Source: Agreia bicolorata
Lineage (GTDB): Bacteria; Actinomycetota; Actinomycetes; Actinomycetales; Microbacteriaceae
Reading direction: 5' to 3'
Assembly: GCF_000938265.1 (NCBI RefSeq)
Contig: NZ_JYFC01000005.1
Location: forward strand, 1 to 64,000
Length of the DNA: 64,000 nucleotides
This document shows positions 9,062 to 17,533 of the stretch, in pieces; the first letter of the stretch is position 1; each line of letters opens with the position of its first letter. The notes under the pieces are model-generated. The model did not search any database and was not told the origin of the DNA. It saw only the letters and a list, made by a program, of their open reading frames with translations. The translations under genes and the position numbers were made by a program.

Positions 9062-9970
9062 TCACCCCTGTTGCTTGGCGTAGTACTCGCGCAGCTCGAC
9101 CGGATCGGCGGCTTCGAGACGGCGCGTGAAGTCGGTATCGAAGCGGGCGACGACGGGGAAATCGCCGAGCGGCACGATGGAGTGGACCACCTGATCGGCG
9201 TACGCGTGCACGAGCGTGATCGACTGGCCACCGTCTCGGCCGACCAGCGTCGACTCCGGCGCCGAGACATCCATCGTGTAACAGGTCGCTGCGGCGACCG
9301 CGACGGGAATGCCCGCGAACAAGCCGTGGGTGGAGTAGTGCAAATGCCCACCGAGGATGGCACGGATGTCGCTGCCGCGGACGACCTCGGCGAGTTCATG
9401 CTGCCGCTGCAGCTCGAGAACCTGCATGTAGGCGACCGGACTCGGAATCGGAGGATGGTGCAGCGAGAGGATCGTGCCGTGCGGCGCACTGACCGCCAGC
9501 TGCTCGCGGAGCCATTCGAGCTGTTCCCGTGCCAGTTCGCCATGGTGATAACCCGGCACGGAGGTGTCGAGGGTGATGACCCTCAGCCCCTCGAGATCGA
9601 CCACCCTGTCGATCGGTGCATCGTCGAGGGACGCATCATCGCCGATCGAGTCGAGGAGGCCAGCGCGGAACGCGGATCTGTCGTCGTGGTTTCCCATTAC
9701 CCACAGGATCTCAGCACCCATGCGGGCGGCTGCCGGCTCGACGATCGCGCGCACCCGGCCGTAGGCATCCGGTTCGCCCAGGTCTGCGATGTCACCCGTG
9801 AACACCAGTGCGTCGATGTCGAGTCGAGACGCTTCGAGGGCGGCCATGGCCGCGGAGAGGTTCGCATCGGTGTCGATACTGCCGTATAGAGGTCTGCGCC
9901 CGCCCAGGAAGTGGGTGTCGCTGATATGCGCCAGCACGTGGTCGGCTGGAGGGTATTGACCGAGCTGCAT
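9062..9970 (-). CDS. Metallophosphoesterase, CpdA/3',5'-cyclic nucleotide phosphodiesterase type
   Basis: The 302-residue cytoplasmic enzyme has the full set of binuclear-metal motifs: ISDTHF (residues 16-21), FTGDIAD, MGNHDDR and GGHLHYSTHG. This pattern is that of the CpdA/Icc-like phosphodiesterases that hydrolyse cAMP or related phosphodiesters; the substrate cannot be assigned from sequence. It starts 9 bp after the stop of the sugar-porter gene and is probably transcribed with it, so a link between sugar uptake and a cyclic-nucleotide signal is possible but inferred. Confidence 0.85.
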   Translation of the reverse strand: MQLGQYPPADHVLAHISDTHFLGGRRPLYGSIDTDANLSAAMAALEASRLDIDALVFTGDIADLGEPDAYGRVRAIVEPAAARMGAEILWVMGNHDDRSAFRAGLLDSIGDDASLDDAPIDRVVDLEGLRVITLDTSVPGYHHGELAREQLEWLREQLAVSAPHGTILSLHHPPIPSPVAYMQVLELQRQHELAEVVRGSDIRAILGGHLHYSTHGLFAGIPVAVAAATCYTMDVSAPESTLVGRDGGQSITLVHAYADQVVHSIVPLGDFPVVARFDTDFTRRLEAADPVELREYYAKQQG

Positions 9971-9979
9971 AATGGCAGC

Positions 9980-11470
9980 TTATTTGGCGCCGCCGACTCC
10001 GTCTTTCTCGCGCCGACGACCACGGACAACACTCAGGCTGCCGGTCTCCTCGAGCGCCACCCCCTTCGTCTCGGGAATCTTGAAGAAGACGAAGAAGAAC
10101 GACAGTACGGCGAAGGCCGCGTAGAGACCGTAGGCCAGCGTCAGCGAGATGTCCTGCGAGATGATCGGGAACGTCATGGTGACGGCGAAGTTCGTGAGCC
10201 ACTGCGCGGCGGCGGCCACACCGAGTGCGCGGCCCCGAATGCGAGTCGGGAAGATCTCGCCGAGCAGAACCCAGACCAGCGGGCCCCAGGATGCGCCGAA
10301 TGCGACGACGAAGAGATTGGCGCCGACCAGCGCGATGATTCCCCACGCGCCCTCGAGGCTGGGCTTGCCATCGACGAGCTGCGCCTGGCTGAACGCCAGC
10401 GTCATCGATCCGAGAGCCACCGCCATACCGACCGAGCCGAACAGCAGGATCGGTCGGCGCCCGACCTTGTCGACGAGGAAGATGGCGACGAACGTGACGG
10501 CGACGTTGGTGACCGAGGTGATGACCGAGATCGTGAGCGAGTCACTCTCTTTGAAACCCACGCTCGACCAGAGGGTGGTCGAGTAGTAGAAGATCACGTT
10601 GATGCCCACGAGCTGCTGCAGCATCGACAGAATGATGCCGACCCAGACGATCGGCAGCAGGCCGAACCGCTTTCCTCTCAGAGAGCCCTTGTCAGCGTTG
10701 GCCTCGTCTTCGCGAATGCCCGCCTCGATGTCTGCGACGGCCTTGTCGAGCTGGTTCTGCGGCGTGATAGAGGCCAGAACCTTCGTGGCCTTCTCTTTCT
10801 TGCCGGTCATCAGCAGGTAGCGGGGCGACTCCGGCAGCCTCAGTGCGACGAGGCCGTAGACGATCGCGGGCACGGCGCACACGAGGAACATCCATCGCCA
10901 CGCGTCGAGGCCGAGGAAGAAGACCTCGCTCGCGCCGCCGGCAACGTTCGCCAGGATTGCGTCGGAGAGCAGGGCCGTGAAGATACCGACGGTGATCGCG
11001 AGCTGCTGCAGCGAGGCCAGGCTGCCTCGGATCGCCTTCGGCGCGATCTCCGAGATATAGGCCGGGGCGATGACGGATGCGATACCGATGCCGAGCCCGC
11101 CGACCAGGCGCCACACGGTGAGATCCCACGCGGCGAAGGCGAGTCCCGAACCGAGCGAACTCACGAGGAAGAGCACCGCTCCGATGAGCATGACCGGGAT
11201 GCGTCCCACCCGGTCGGCGAGGCGTCCCGCCAGGTAGGCGCCAACGGCACAGCCCAGAAGAGCGGATGCGACGGCGAAGCCGGTGAACGTCGCGCTGAGG
11301 CCGAAATCGCCCTGGATGGCGTCGACCGCGCCGTTGACAACCGAGGAGTCGAATCCGAAGAGGAAGCCACCGATGGCACCGGCCGCCGCGAGCGCAATGA
11401 CTTTGCGCCTGAGCTTCTTATCCGTTTTCACGTCGGTGTCCGCCTGCGCTGCGCCCCCGCTGGTTGCCAT
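9980..11470 (-). CDS. Sugar porter family MFS transporter
   Basis: This 496-residue protein has 12 predicted membrane helices and the classic sugar-porter motifs: GGFLFGFDSSVVNGA in helix 1, GRLADRVGRIP after helix 2, the RLVGGLGIGIAS...AYISEIAPKAIRG stretch, PESPRYLL before the central loop, and DKVGRRPILL. It should import a monosaccharide (glucose, xylose or similar) by proton symport. The last 30 residues are charged and cytoplasmic. It is upstream of the phosphoesterase gene and divergent from the M23 gene across 131 bp. Confidence 0.92.
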   Translation of the reverse strand: MATSGGAAQADTDVKTDKKLRRKVIALAAAGAIGGFLFGFDSSVVNGAVDAIQGDFGLSATFTGFAVASALLGCAVGAYLAGRLADRVGRIPVMLIGAVLFLVSSLGSGLAFAAWDLTVWRLVGGLGIGIASVIAPAYISEIAPKAIRGSLASLQQLAITVGIFTALLSDAILANVAGGASEVFFLGLDAWRWMFLVCAVPAIVYGLVALRLPESPRYLLMTGKKEKATKVLASITPQNQLDKAVADIEAGIREDEANADKGSLRGKRFGLLPIVWVGIILSMLQQLVGINVIFYYSTTLWSSVGFKESDSLTISVITSVTNVAVTFVAIFLVDKVGRRPILLFGSVGMAVALGSMTLAFSQAQLVDGKPSLEGAWGIIALVGANLFVVAFGASWGPLVWVLLGEIFPTRIRGRALGVAAAAQWLTNFAVTMTFPIISQDISLTLAYGLYAAFAVLSFFFVFFKIPETKGVALEETGSLSVVRGRRREKDGVGGAK

Positions 11471-11601
11471 GATCTGCTCCCTCTTGTGACCGACAGTGCG
11501 CGCATCACGACGCTGTCCCTAACACGTCGATCTTGGCACGAACTCTCCCCTGGTCGGGGCATCCGGCGCCTCATCGGCATCCCCCTTGACAGGCTGGCTT
11601 C

Positions 11602-12291
11602 ATGCATCGTTCCGGCATCCACCTCTCGATTCGACGGCTCGCGAGACGTCTCGCACTCATCGTCATCGCACTGGCTCTCGCTGCGCCGTCACCGACTCCC
11701 ACCGCCCCCGCGTGGGAGTGGCCCGTCGGCGCCTCCTACGTCATCATTCGCGACTGGCAGCCTCCATCGAATGAGTATTCCGCCGGCCATCGAGGCATCG
11801 ATATCGCAGCGTCACCGGGAGACATCATCGTCGCGCCCGACTCGGGAATCGTGCACTTCGCCGGGCGCGTGGTGGATCGCACGGTCCTGTCGATCGCGCA
11901 CACCGGCGACCTGGTGTCGAGCTACGAACCGCTTGAGACCACGCTGAAGAAGGGCGATCGTGTGGCGCGCGGACAGCAGATCGGAGTGGTGTCGGCGGCG
12001 GGCCACTGCGCCGAATCGTGCCTGCATTTCGGTGTTCGACACGACGGCCGATACATCTCGCCCCTGCTCCTGCTCGACGCGCGACCGAGAGCGGTGCTCC
12101 TGCCGGTCGACCGCGACGCGCGGGCGCCGACTAAGCCCGCGGGTGTGCCTGACGGTACGTCTCACGCAGCCTCTCGGTCGTCACGTGAGTGTAGATCTGG
12201 GTCGTACCGAGGCTCGCGTGCCCGAGCATCTCCTGCACGGCCCGCAGATCCGCGCCGCCATCGAGCAGGTGGGTGGCGGCGGTGTGTCTGA
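11602..12291 (+). CDS. Small secreted M23-family peptidase with read-through tail
   Basis: A signal peptide (hydrophobic residues 17-30) leads into a compact M23 domain, residues 38-160. The zinc motif HRGID (H63, D67) is present, but the usual HxH is C140-L-H142 within GHCAESCLHFGV. A C..C-L-H form is common in small actinobacterial M23 proteins. The domain ends near residue 165, yet the frame stays open to residue 229. The last 53 codons overlap the 3' end of xerC on the other strand and look like non-native, Arg/Ser-rich sequence. A TAA in a different frame at 12132-12134 would give the expected end, so a one-base indel is possible. Confidence 0.8.
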   Translation: MHRSGIHLSIRRLARRLALIVIALALAAPSPTPTAPAWEWPVGASYVIIRDWQPPSNEYSAGHRGIDIAASPGDIIVAPDSGIVHFAGRVVDRTVLSIAHTGDLVSSYEPLETTLKKGDRVARGQQIGVVSAAGHCAESCLHFGVRHDGRYISPLLLLDARPRAVLLPVDRDARAPTKPAGVPDGTSHAASRSSRECRSGSYRGSRARASPARPADPRRHRAGGWRRCV

Positions 12292-13048
12292 AAGCGTGAG
12301 GACCTTCGGGGCCCGAGCCCGGAACATCCAAGAGCAGCTTCGACACGAGCCCATATACCGACCGCGTGCCGAGCCGGGCACCGCGCGCGCCCAGGTAGAC
12401 GGCCGACGATCCGGGGCCGTTACTCGAGCGGGCCATCAACGCGGGCCGACCGCGCTGCAGATAGTCGACCAACGCGAGATGGGCGGGTTGGCCGAAGGGC
12501 ACGACGCGCTCCTTGCTCCCCTTTCCCAAAACGCGCACCGTGCGTCGGTCGAGATCGAGATCACCCAGGTCTATGCCCACGAGTTCCGAGACGCGCAGCG
12601 CCGACGCGTAGAGAAGCTCGACGATGGCCAGGTCGCGAAGGGCGATCGGCTCGCCGTCAACGGTTCGAGCGGCCAAGGTGTCGAGTACCGCGTCCATCGC
12701 ATCTCTCGAAAGAACACGGGGAAGGCTGCGATCCGGCTTGGGAGCCCGCAGCCTCGACGCGGCATCGGTAGCCCCATCGTTCGAGCGGGAAAGCCAGGCC
12801 GAGAAGCTCTTCACCGTGGCAGAGCGCCTCGCCAGAGTCGCTTTCGAGAGCCCCGCCTGCGATGCCGCCCACAGCCAGTCGCGATAGACCTCGAGCGTCA
12901 GTTCGTCGGTGTCGCCGATCGTTTTTTGCGCCGCGAAGGAGGCCAGCGCCGCAAGGTCCGAGCGGTAGGCCCGCACCGTGTGCGGCGAGTAGCCGCGCTC
13001 GCCGACGAGGTACGACATGAAGTCGTCGATCGCGCGTTCGAGCTGCAT
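12131..13048 (-). CDS. xerC: Tyrosine recombinase XerC
   Basis: This 305-residue protein resolves chromosome dimers at dif with a partner recombinase. An N-terminal SAM-like core-binding domain (YLVGERGYSPHTVRAYRSDL) precedes the catalytic domain. The catalytic Arg lies in ELLYASALRVSEL, the HxxR box in HAFRHTAATHLL, and the nucleophile in LGHASLGTTQIYTHV. Its position upstream of rpsB and downstream of dprA is the normal actinobacterial neighbourhood, here with the galactoside cassette between dprA and xerC. Confidence 0.93.
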   Translation of the reverse strand: MQLERAIDDFMSYLVGERGYSPHTVRAYRSDLAALASFAAQKTIGDTDELTLEVYRDWLWAASQAGLSKATLARRSATVKSFSAWLSRSNDGATDAASRLRAPKPDRSLPRVLSRDAMDAVLDTLAARTVDGEPIALRDLAIVELLYASALRVSELVGIDLGDLDLDRRTVRVLGKGSKERVVPFGQPAHLALVDYLQRGRPALMARSSNGPGSSAVYLGARGARLGTRSVYGLVSKLLLDVPGSGPEGPHAFRHTAATHLLDGGADLRAVQEMLGHASLGTTQIYTHVTTERLRETYRQAHPRA

Positions 13049-13078
13049 GCCTTCAGCATGCCGCCTTCTGCGCGCATC

Positions 13079-13107
13079 CGCTCGCAGGCCCGCCCGCTCG
13101 GGCGAGC
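13079..13107 (-). terminator. Possible terminator after the alpha-galactosidase gene
   Basis: CGCCCG-ct-CGGGCG forms a very GC-rich hairpin (13091-13104), extended by outer GCTCG/CGAGC arms with a bulge, in the 66 bp between the end of the GH36 gene and xerC. No clear U tract follows, so termination is only suggested. Confidence 0.35.
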
Positions 13108-13114
13108 TGATCGC

Positions 13115-15259
13115 TCAGACGGCTGCGACGTGCAGAACAAGCGCCTGCTCGGGCAGAAGCAGCGGCACGGTGAGACCGAGCTCGACGAGCACCCGACCGG
13201 GCAGCGTGATCTCTCCATGAGTCCACCACGGAGGCGGAGCATCCTGCAGCACGCGAGGCCACTCCCCGAGCCTCACGGGGCGCACACGGTATACGAGGTC
13301 GGGATCGAGCCCAGGGAAGACGACCGGCGCGACCGGCGAATCGCGGGTCGCGGCCATCGTGATGATCGCGAAGATCGCGGCCTCGGCATCCGGAGTCACG
13401 ATGCCGTGCACTTGACGAGCCGGATCGACGTCGTCGGCCCGCACCAGCACTCCCGAGTGCAGGAGGGCACGCTGCTCGCGGTAGAACGACGTCCACTCAC
13501 GGATCGCCTCGAGCTCCGTCTCGCTTGCGGTCGTGAGATCCCACTCGATGCCGGCGTGGCCGAACAGCGCAGTCGCAAGTCGAAAGCTCAGTTCGTGGCT
13601 GCGTCCGGTCGTGTGGGCAGTCGGCGCACCGAGGTGAACGCCGAGGAACTCGGGCGGCACGAGACCCGCCGTGTATCGGTAGATCGCCTGGCGCTCGAGC
13701 GAGTCATTGGTATCGCTCGGCCAGACACGGTCGGTGCGTTCCAGCACCCCGAGGTCGACGCGTCCGCCACCCGACGAGCACGACTCGATCTCGAGCCCCG
13801 GAAACGCACTCCGCAATTCGTCCATGAGCCGATAACACGCGAGCGTCTGTCGATGGGCGGAGCCGCCGAGAAGATCGCGGTTCTGATCCCACTTCAGATA
13901 CGCGATCGGGTATTCCTCGAGCAGGGCTACGAGCTGAGCATGCACGTGGCCGAAGGCCGCCGGGTTCGACAGGTCGAGGGCCTGTTGATGGCGCCAGGGC
14001 TGCGGGAGTTCGGCATTCGCGGCGGAGAGCACCCAGTCCGGATGCTCCCGGAACACGTCTGAGTCGACGCTCACCATCTCGGGCTCGACCCACAGGCCGA
14101 AGTCCATGTCGAGAGCGTGCACGCGCTCGATCAGGGGATGCAGACCATCGGGCCACTTTGAGGTGTCGACGACCCAGTCGCCGAGCGCGCGTCGGTCATC
14201 GGTGCGGCCCTTCATCCAGCCGTCGTCGAGAACGAAGCGCTCCACGCCCACCCGGGCCGCCGTTTCGGCCAACCGCGTGAGCTTAGCGAGATCGTGGTCG
14301 AAGTAGACGGCCTCCCATGTGTTCAGCATGACCTTGCGCTCGCCGAGGGCTCGTCGCGAGCGGACGAAGCGGTGCAGGCGACGGGTCAGACCGTCGAGGC
14401 CGTCGTTCGACCATGCCGAGACGAGCCAGGGTGATCGATAGCTCTCGCCCTGAGAGAGACGAATCTCGCCCGGTTCGAGCAACTCCCCCGCGCCCACGAG
14501 TGCGTGCCCAGTTGCCGAGGCCTCAGCCCAGAGTCGCTGATCACCGCTCCAGGCGAGGTGAGAACCCCATACCTCGCCGTGCCGGAAACCGAAGTTCGGC
14601 GTGCCCGCCACCAGAAGGAACGCCGCGTCGTGGCCGGGTCTGCCATGTCGGCTGTCTCTCGTCCACGTTCCCACGCCCAGATCGTGTCGCTGAGGCTGGC
14701 GCTCGCGCGGCCATCGGCCGGTGAAGTCGAGCAGCTCCCGCGCTCTCGCGGGCACAGGAAGGGTGGCGTCGAGGGAGGCCAGCGAATACACGCTCGATCC
14801 CTCGTTGCTCAGGCTGAGCCGTTGGCGCAAAACGCCCTCGGTCGACAACTCGATGTCGACCTCGACGACCAGACCCGTCGCATCCGGCTCACCGGCAACC
14901 GACGGAACGGTCTCGAGAATGAGGGTGACGCTGTGGTCTGTGCGCCGCGTGTCTCTGAGCCGGAGCGCGGCCGTTTTCTGGGCGCCGAGGGCGGAGACCG
15001 GCGTGCCCTCGTGATACCCGGCGAGCCCAGGCCTACCCGACCACCCGTCGGCCATGAGGGGAACGATCGACTGCGTGAGGACCGAGTCGATAGAGCTCGG
15101 ACCGACAGCCGGGCGCTGTGCTTCGACGAGGTCGTGCAGAGCGTGCTCGTCGAGCTCGCCAAGATCGGCTCCGAAATGGATGACGGCGGGCACGGCCGTG
15201 CCGCGGGCGTCCAGCACGAAGCTGGTGCCCGCGGCACGGAGGTGATGGATCATGTTCAC
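13115..15259 (-). CDS. Alpha-galactosidase, glycoside hydrolase family 36
   Basis: The enzyme releases terminal alpha-linked galactose (melibiose, raffinose, stachyose). The 714-residue length and order of motifs match GH36: beta-sandwich N-domain to about residue 300, then the barrel with FVLDDGWMKGR, LWVEPEMVS, LKWDQNRDL (nucleophile D458), ESCSSGGGRVDLG, and SDTNDS carrying the acid/base Asp near 516-519. No signal peptide is present, so it acts on imported oligosaccharide. It is the last gene of the LacI-controlled operon. Start is GTG 15259 or ATG 15253, just after the binding-protein stop. Confidence 0.93.
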   Translation of the reverse strand: MNMIHHLRAAGTSFVLDARGTAVPAVIHFGADLGELDEHALHDLVEAQRPAVGPSSIDSVLTQSIVPLMADGWSGRPGLAGYHEGTPVSALGAQKTAALRLRDTRRTDHSVTLILETVPSVAGEPDATGLVVEVDIELSTEGVLRQRLSLSNEGSSVYSLASLDATLPVPARARELLDFTGRWPRERQPQRHDLGVGTWTRDSRHGRPGHDAAFLLVAGTPNFGFRHGEVWGSHLAWSGDQRLWAEASATGHALVGAGELLEPGEIRLSQGESYRSPWLVSAWSNDGLDGLTRRLHRFVRSRRALGERKVMLNTWEAVYFDHDLAKLTRLAETAARVGVERFVLDDGWMKGRTDDRRALGDWVVDTSKWPDGLHPLIERVHALDMDFGLWVEPEMVSVDSDVFREHPDWVLSAANAELPQPWRHQQALDLSNPAAFGHVHAQLVALLEEYPIAYLKWDQNRDLLGGSAHRQTLACYRLMDELRSAFPGLEIESCSSGGGRVDLGVLERTDRVWPSDTNDSLERQAIYRYTAGLVPPEFLGVHLGAPTAHTTGRSHELSFRLATALFGHAGIEWDLTTASETELEAIREWTSFYREQRALLHSGVLVRADDVDPARQVHGIVTPDAEAAIFAIITMAATRDSPVAPVVFPGLDPDLVYRVRPVRLGEWPRVLQDAPPPWWTHGEITLPGRVLVELGLTVPLLLPEQALVLHVAAV

Positions 15260-15281
15260 TTATTGATCATGCTCACTTGTT
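15248..15281. repeat. 17-bp tandem duplication spanning a stop/start junction
   Basis: gatcatgttcacttatt (15248-15264) and gatcatgctcacttgtt (15265-15281) are adjacent copies differing at two positions. The junction between the binding-protein stop and the alpha-galactosidase start has been duplicated. On the minus strand this leaves a four-codon frame (ATG ATC AAT AAG TGA, 15256-15270) between the two genes, ending at the alpha-galactosidase start. Confidence 0.75.
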
Positions 15282-16607
15282 GACGGGGATCGCAGCCGCA
15301 TCGAGGGCGTCGATCGTCTTCTGCTGGCCCGTCTTCAGAGCATCGGTCAGCGTGCCGGTGCCACCGAGCACCTCGCCGAAGCCGTCAGCGACGTCGCCGT
15401 AAGTCTGCGTCATCGTGGGGCCCCAGACGAAGTCGGGGTTCGTCTCATTCGCCGCGGTGGCGAACGTGTCGTAGATCTTCTGTCCGCCGTAGAAGTCGAC
15501 TCCCTCGCTGAGGACGGGCAGCTTCAGACCGGCCTTCGTCGCGGGATAGAGGTTGGCCTCTTTGTTCAGAGCGGTGAGGGCTTCGTCGCTGGTGTTCAGC
15601 CACAGAGCGAACTGCGCGGCCTCGTAGGGGTGCTTCGAGCCCTTGAGCACGGCCGTTGAAGACCCGCCCCAGTTGCCCGCCTTGGTGTCGCCGGCCTTCC
15701 ACTGCGGCATAGGCGCAACGGCCCAGTTGCCGGATGTGTCGGGGGCGCCGCTCGAGATCGAGTTGGCTCCCCAGACGGCCGAGATCCAGGTCCAGTCGCT
15801 GCCCGTGTTGTAGGCGTTGTTCCACTCGTCGGTCCAGGCCGGAACCTTGGAGACGAGGTCGTTCGAGATGAGACCCTGCCAGTAGTCGGCGACCTTTTCG
15901 GACTCGGGCGAGGTGAGAGTGACGTCCCACTTGTCGCCGTCGTTCGAGAACCAGCGACCGTCTGCCTGCCAGACGAGGCCGGCGAACCAGTTCACGTCGT
16001 TCTGCGGGAAGTTCGTGATGTATCCGCCCTGCGAGCGAATGGTCTTCGCTGCCGCGGCGTACTCGTCCCAGGTGGTGGGCACGGGGATGCCGGCCTTCTC
16101 GAAGAGGTCCTTGCGGTAGTACATGGCCATGGGGCCGGTGTCCTGCGGGATCGCGTAGACCGCGTCGTCTTCTCCGAACGTCACCTGGTTCCAGGTCCAG
16201 TCGATGAAGTCATCCTTGCTCTCGGTGACGTTCTTGCACGAGGCGATGTTGGTGAGGCCGTCCTGAACGCGGAAGTTCGGAAGTGCGTCGTACTCGATCT
16301 GGCCGAGGTCGGGCGCGTTGCCCGCGCTGAGCTGGTTGAAGAAGTTCTTGTAGGTGCCGCCGTTTCCGTTCGGGCCGGTCTGCACCGTCACCTGAATGTC
16401 GGGGTTCTCCTTGTTCCAGATGTCGACGACCTTATCGATTCCGGGAATCCACGAGGTGAACGTCAGATCGACCTTGCCGTCGCTGGGGGCACATGCGGCG
16501 GCATCGCCGCCGCTTCCGCCAGAACTGCCGCCCGCGGCGCATCCCGTGAGGCTCAGGGCCGCGAGAACACCGAGCGCGACAATGCGCTTGCTGTTTTTGA
16601 TGTGCAT
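15273..16607 (-). CDS. Sugar ABC transporter solute-binding lipoprotein
   Basis: This 444-residue family-1 extracellular binding protein has a lipoprotein signal peptide ending in a lipobox (LSLTGC), so it is tethered outside the membrane. It captures oligosaccharide for the two permeases encoded just upstream. The body has the usual sequence of such proteins, including TFTSWIPGIDKVVDIWNKENP near the N-terminus and an aromatic-rich binding region (WFAGLVWQADGRWF). ATG at 16607 is chosen over a longer frame because it starts the signal peptide and is preceded by AGGAAGAG. Confidence 0.93.
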   Translation of the reverse strand: MHIKNSKRIVALGVLAALSLTGCAAGGSSGGSGGDAAACAPSDGKVDLTFTSWIPGIDKVVDIWNKENPDIQVTVQTGPNGNGGTYKNFFNQLSAGNAPDLGQIEYDALPNFRVQDGLTNIASCKNVTESKDDFIDWTWNQVTFGEDDAVYAIPQDTGPMAMYYRKDLFEKAGIPVPTTWDEYAAAAKTIRSQGGYITNFPQNDVNWFAGLVWQADGRWFSNDGDKWDVTLTSPESEKVADYWQGLISNDLVSKVPAWTDEWNNAYNTGSDWTWISAVWGANSISSGAPDTSGNWAVAPMPQWKAGDTKAGNWGGSSTAVLKGSKHPYEAAQFALWLNTSDEALTALNKEANLYPATKAGLKLPVLSEGVDFYGGQKIYDTFATAANETNPDFVWGPTMTQTYGDVADGFGEVLGGTGTLTDALKTGQQKTIDALDAAAIPVNK

Positions 16608-16669
16608 CTTCTCTTCCTTCGATTGTGATTGTGCGGTTCTGTGGTGCGGGTTGTGCGAGGTGGCAGCGG

Positions 16670-17533
16670 TTACTTGACGCTGCCGGCCCCCAGCCCGCCG
16701 CGCCAGAAGCGCTGAAGGCTGAGGAAGGCGATGATCAGCGGGATGATCGAAAGGAACGCCCCGATGATGACGAAGGTGCGGATCTCGGGAATTTGGTTGA
16801 CCTGCGAGTTCCAGGTGTAAAGGCCGAGGGTCACGGGGAACAGCGTCTGGTCGCGCAGCATGATGAGCGGTAGGAAGAAGTTGTTCCAGATGGCGACGAA
16901 CTGGAACAGGAAGATCGTGACCAGCGCCGGGGTCATGAGGCGGCGTGACACTGAGAAGAAGGTGCGCACCTCGCCCGCGCCGTCGAGCCGCGCAGCCTCG
17001 AGCAACTCGTCCGGCACGCTCGCCGCCGCGAAGATACGCGCCAGGTACACGCCGAACGGGCTCACGATGCTCGGCAGGAACACCGACCAGAACGTGTTGG
17101 TCGCGTTGAACTGGCTGAAGATGAGGAACAAGGGCAGTGCGAGGGCCGTTGCCGGAACCAGCACACCGCCGAGCACGGTATTGAAGATCAGCTCGCGACC
17201 CGGAAACCGGTACTTCGCCAGCGCATAGCCGCACATCGCCGCGAAGAGCGTTCCCAGCAGCGCGCCGAAGCTCGCGTAGACGATGCTGTTCAGCATCCAG
17301 CGAAGGTAGACGCCGTCGTTGTAGGCGAAGAGGTCGGCGATATTGGTGAACAGGTTGAAGTCGGCGAACCACAGGCCCGCCGTGCTCGAGAACTGTTCTC
17401 GCGACTTGGTCGAGCCGATGAAGAGCCACCAGATGGGCACGAGGAAATAGAGCGTCGAGATGCCCATCACGATCATGGCCGCGGTGCGCGACGCGAGCTT
17501 CTCTTTGGGAGCTCCGGCAGATATCTGGCTCAT
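16670..17533 (-). CDS. Sugar ABC transporter permease, MalG type
   Basis: The 287-residue inner-membrane protein has six predicted helices. Its cytoplasmic EAA loop reads ELLEAARLDGAGEVRTFFSVSRRLMTPAL, the site that docks the ATPase. The N-terminal helix carries LYFLVPIWWLFIGSTK, typical of MalG/type-2 carbohydrate permeases. Its ATG overlaps the stop of the partner permease (ATGA at 17530-17533), which implies translational coupling. A 62-bp gap separates it from the binding-protein gene downstream. Confidence 0.94.
   Translation of the reverse strand: MSQISAGAPKEKLASRTAAMIVMGISTLYFLVPIWWLFIGSTKSREQFSSTAGLWFADFNLFTNIADLFAYNDGVYLRWMLNSIVYASFGALLGTLFAAMCGYALAKYRFPGRELIFNTVLGGVLVPATALALPLFLIFSQFNATNTFWSVFLPSIVSPFGVYLARIFAAASVPDELLEAARLDGAGEVRTFFSVSRRLMTPALVTIFLFQFVAIWNNFFLPLIMLRDQTLFPVTLGLYTWNSQVNQIPEIRTFVIIGAFLSIIPLIIAFLSLQRFWRGGLGAGSVK

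Noticed and set aside
6757-9129. 790-codon open frame on the plus strand
   Set aside because: It is antisense to tsf and rpsB, which are certain; long antisense frames are expected from the GC-rich codon bias, and its Leu/Asp/Val-rich translation matches nothing.
9911-14062. Two long plus-strand frames (678 and 700 codons)
   Set aside because: Mostly antisense to the MFS gene, xerC and the alpha-galactosidase gene; Arg/Glu/His-rich composition.
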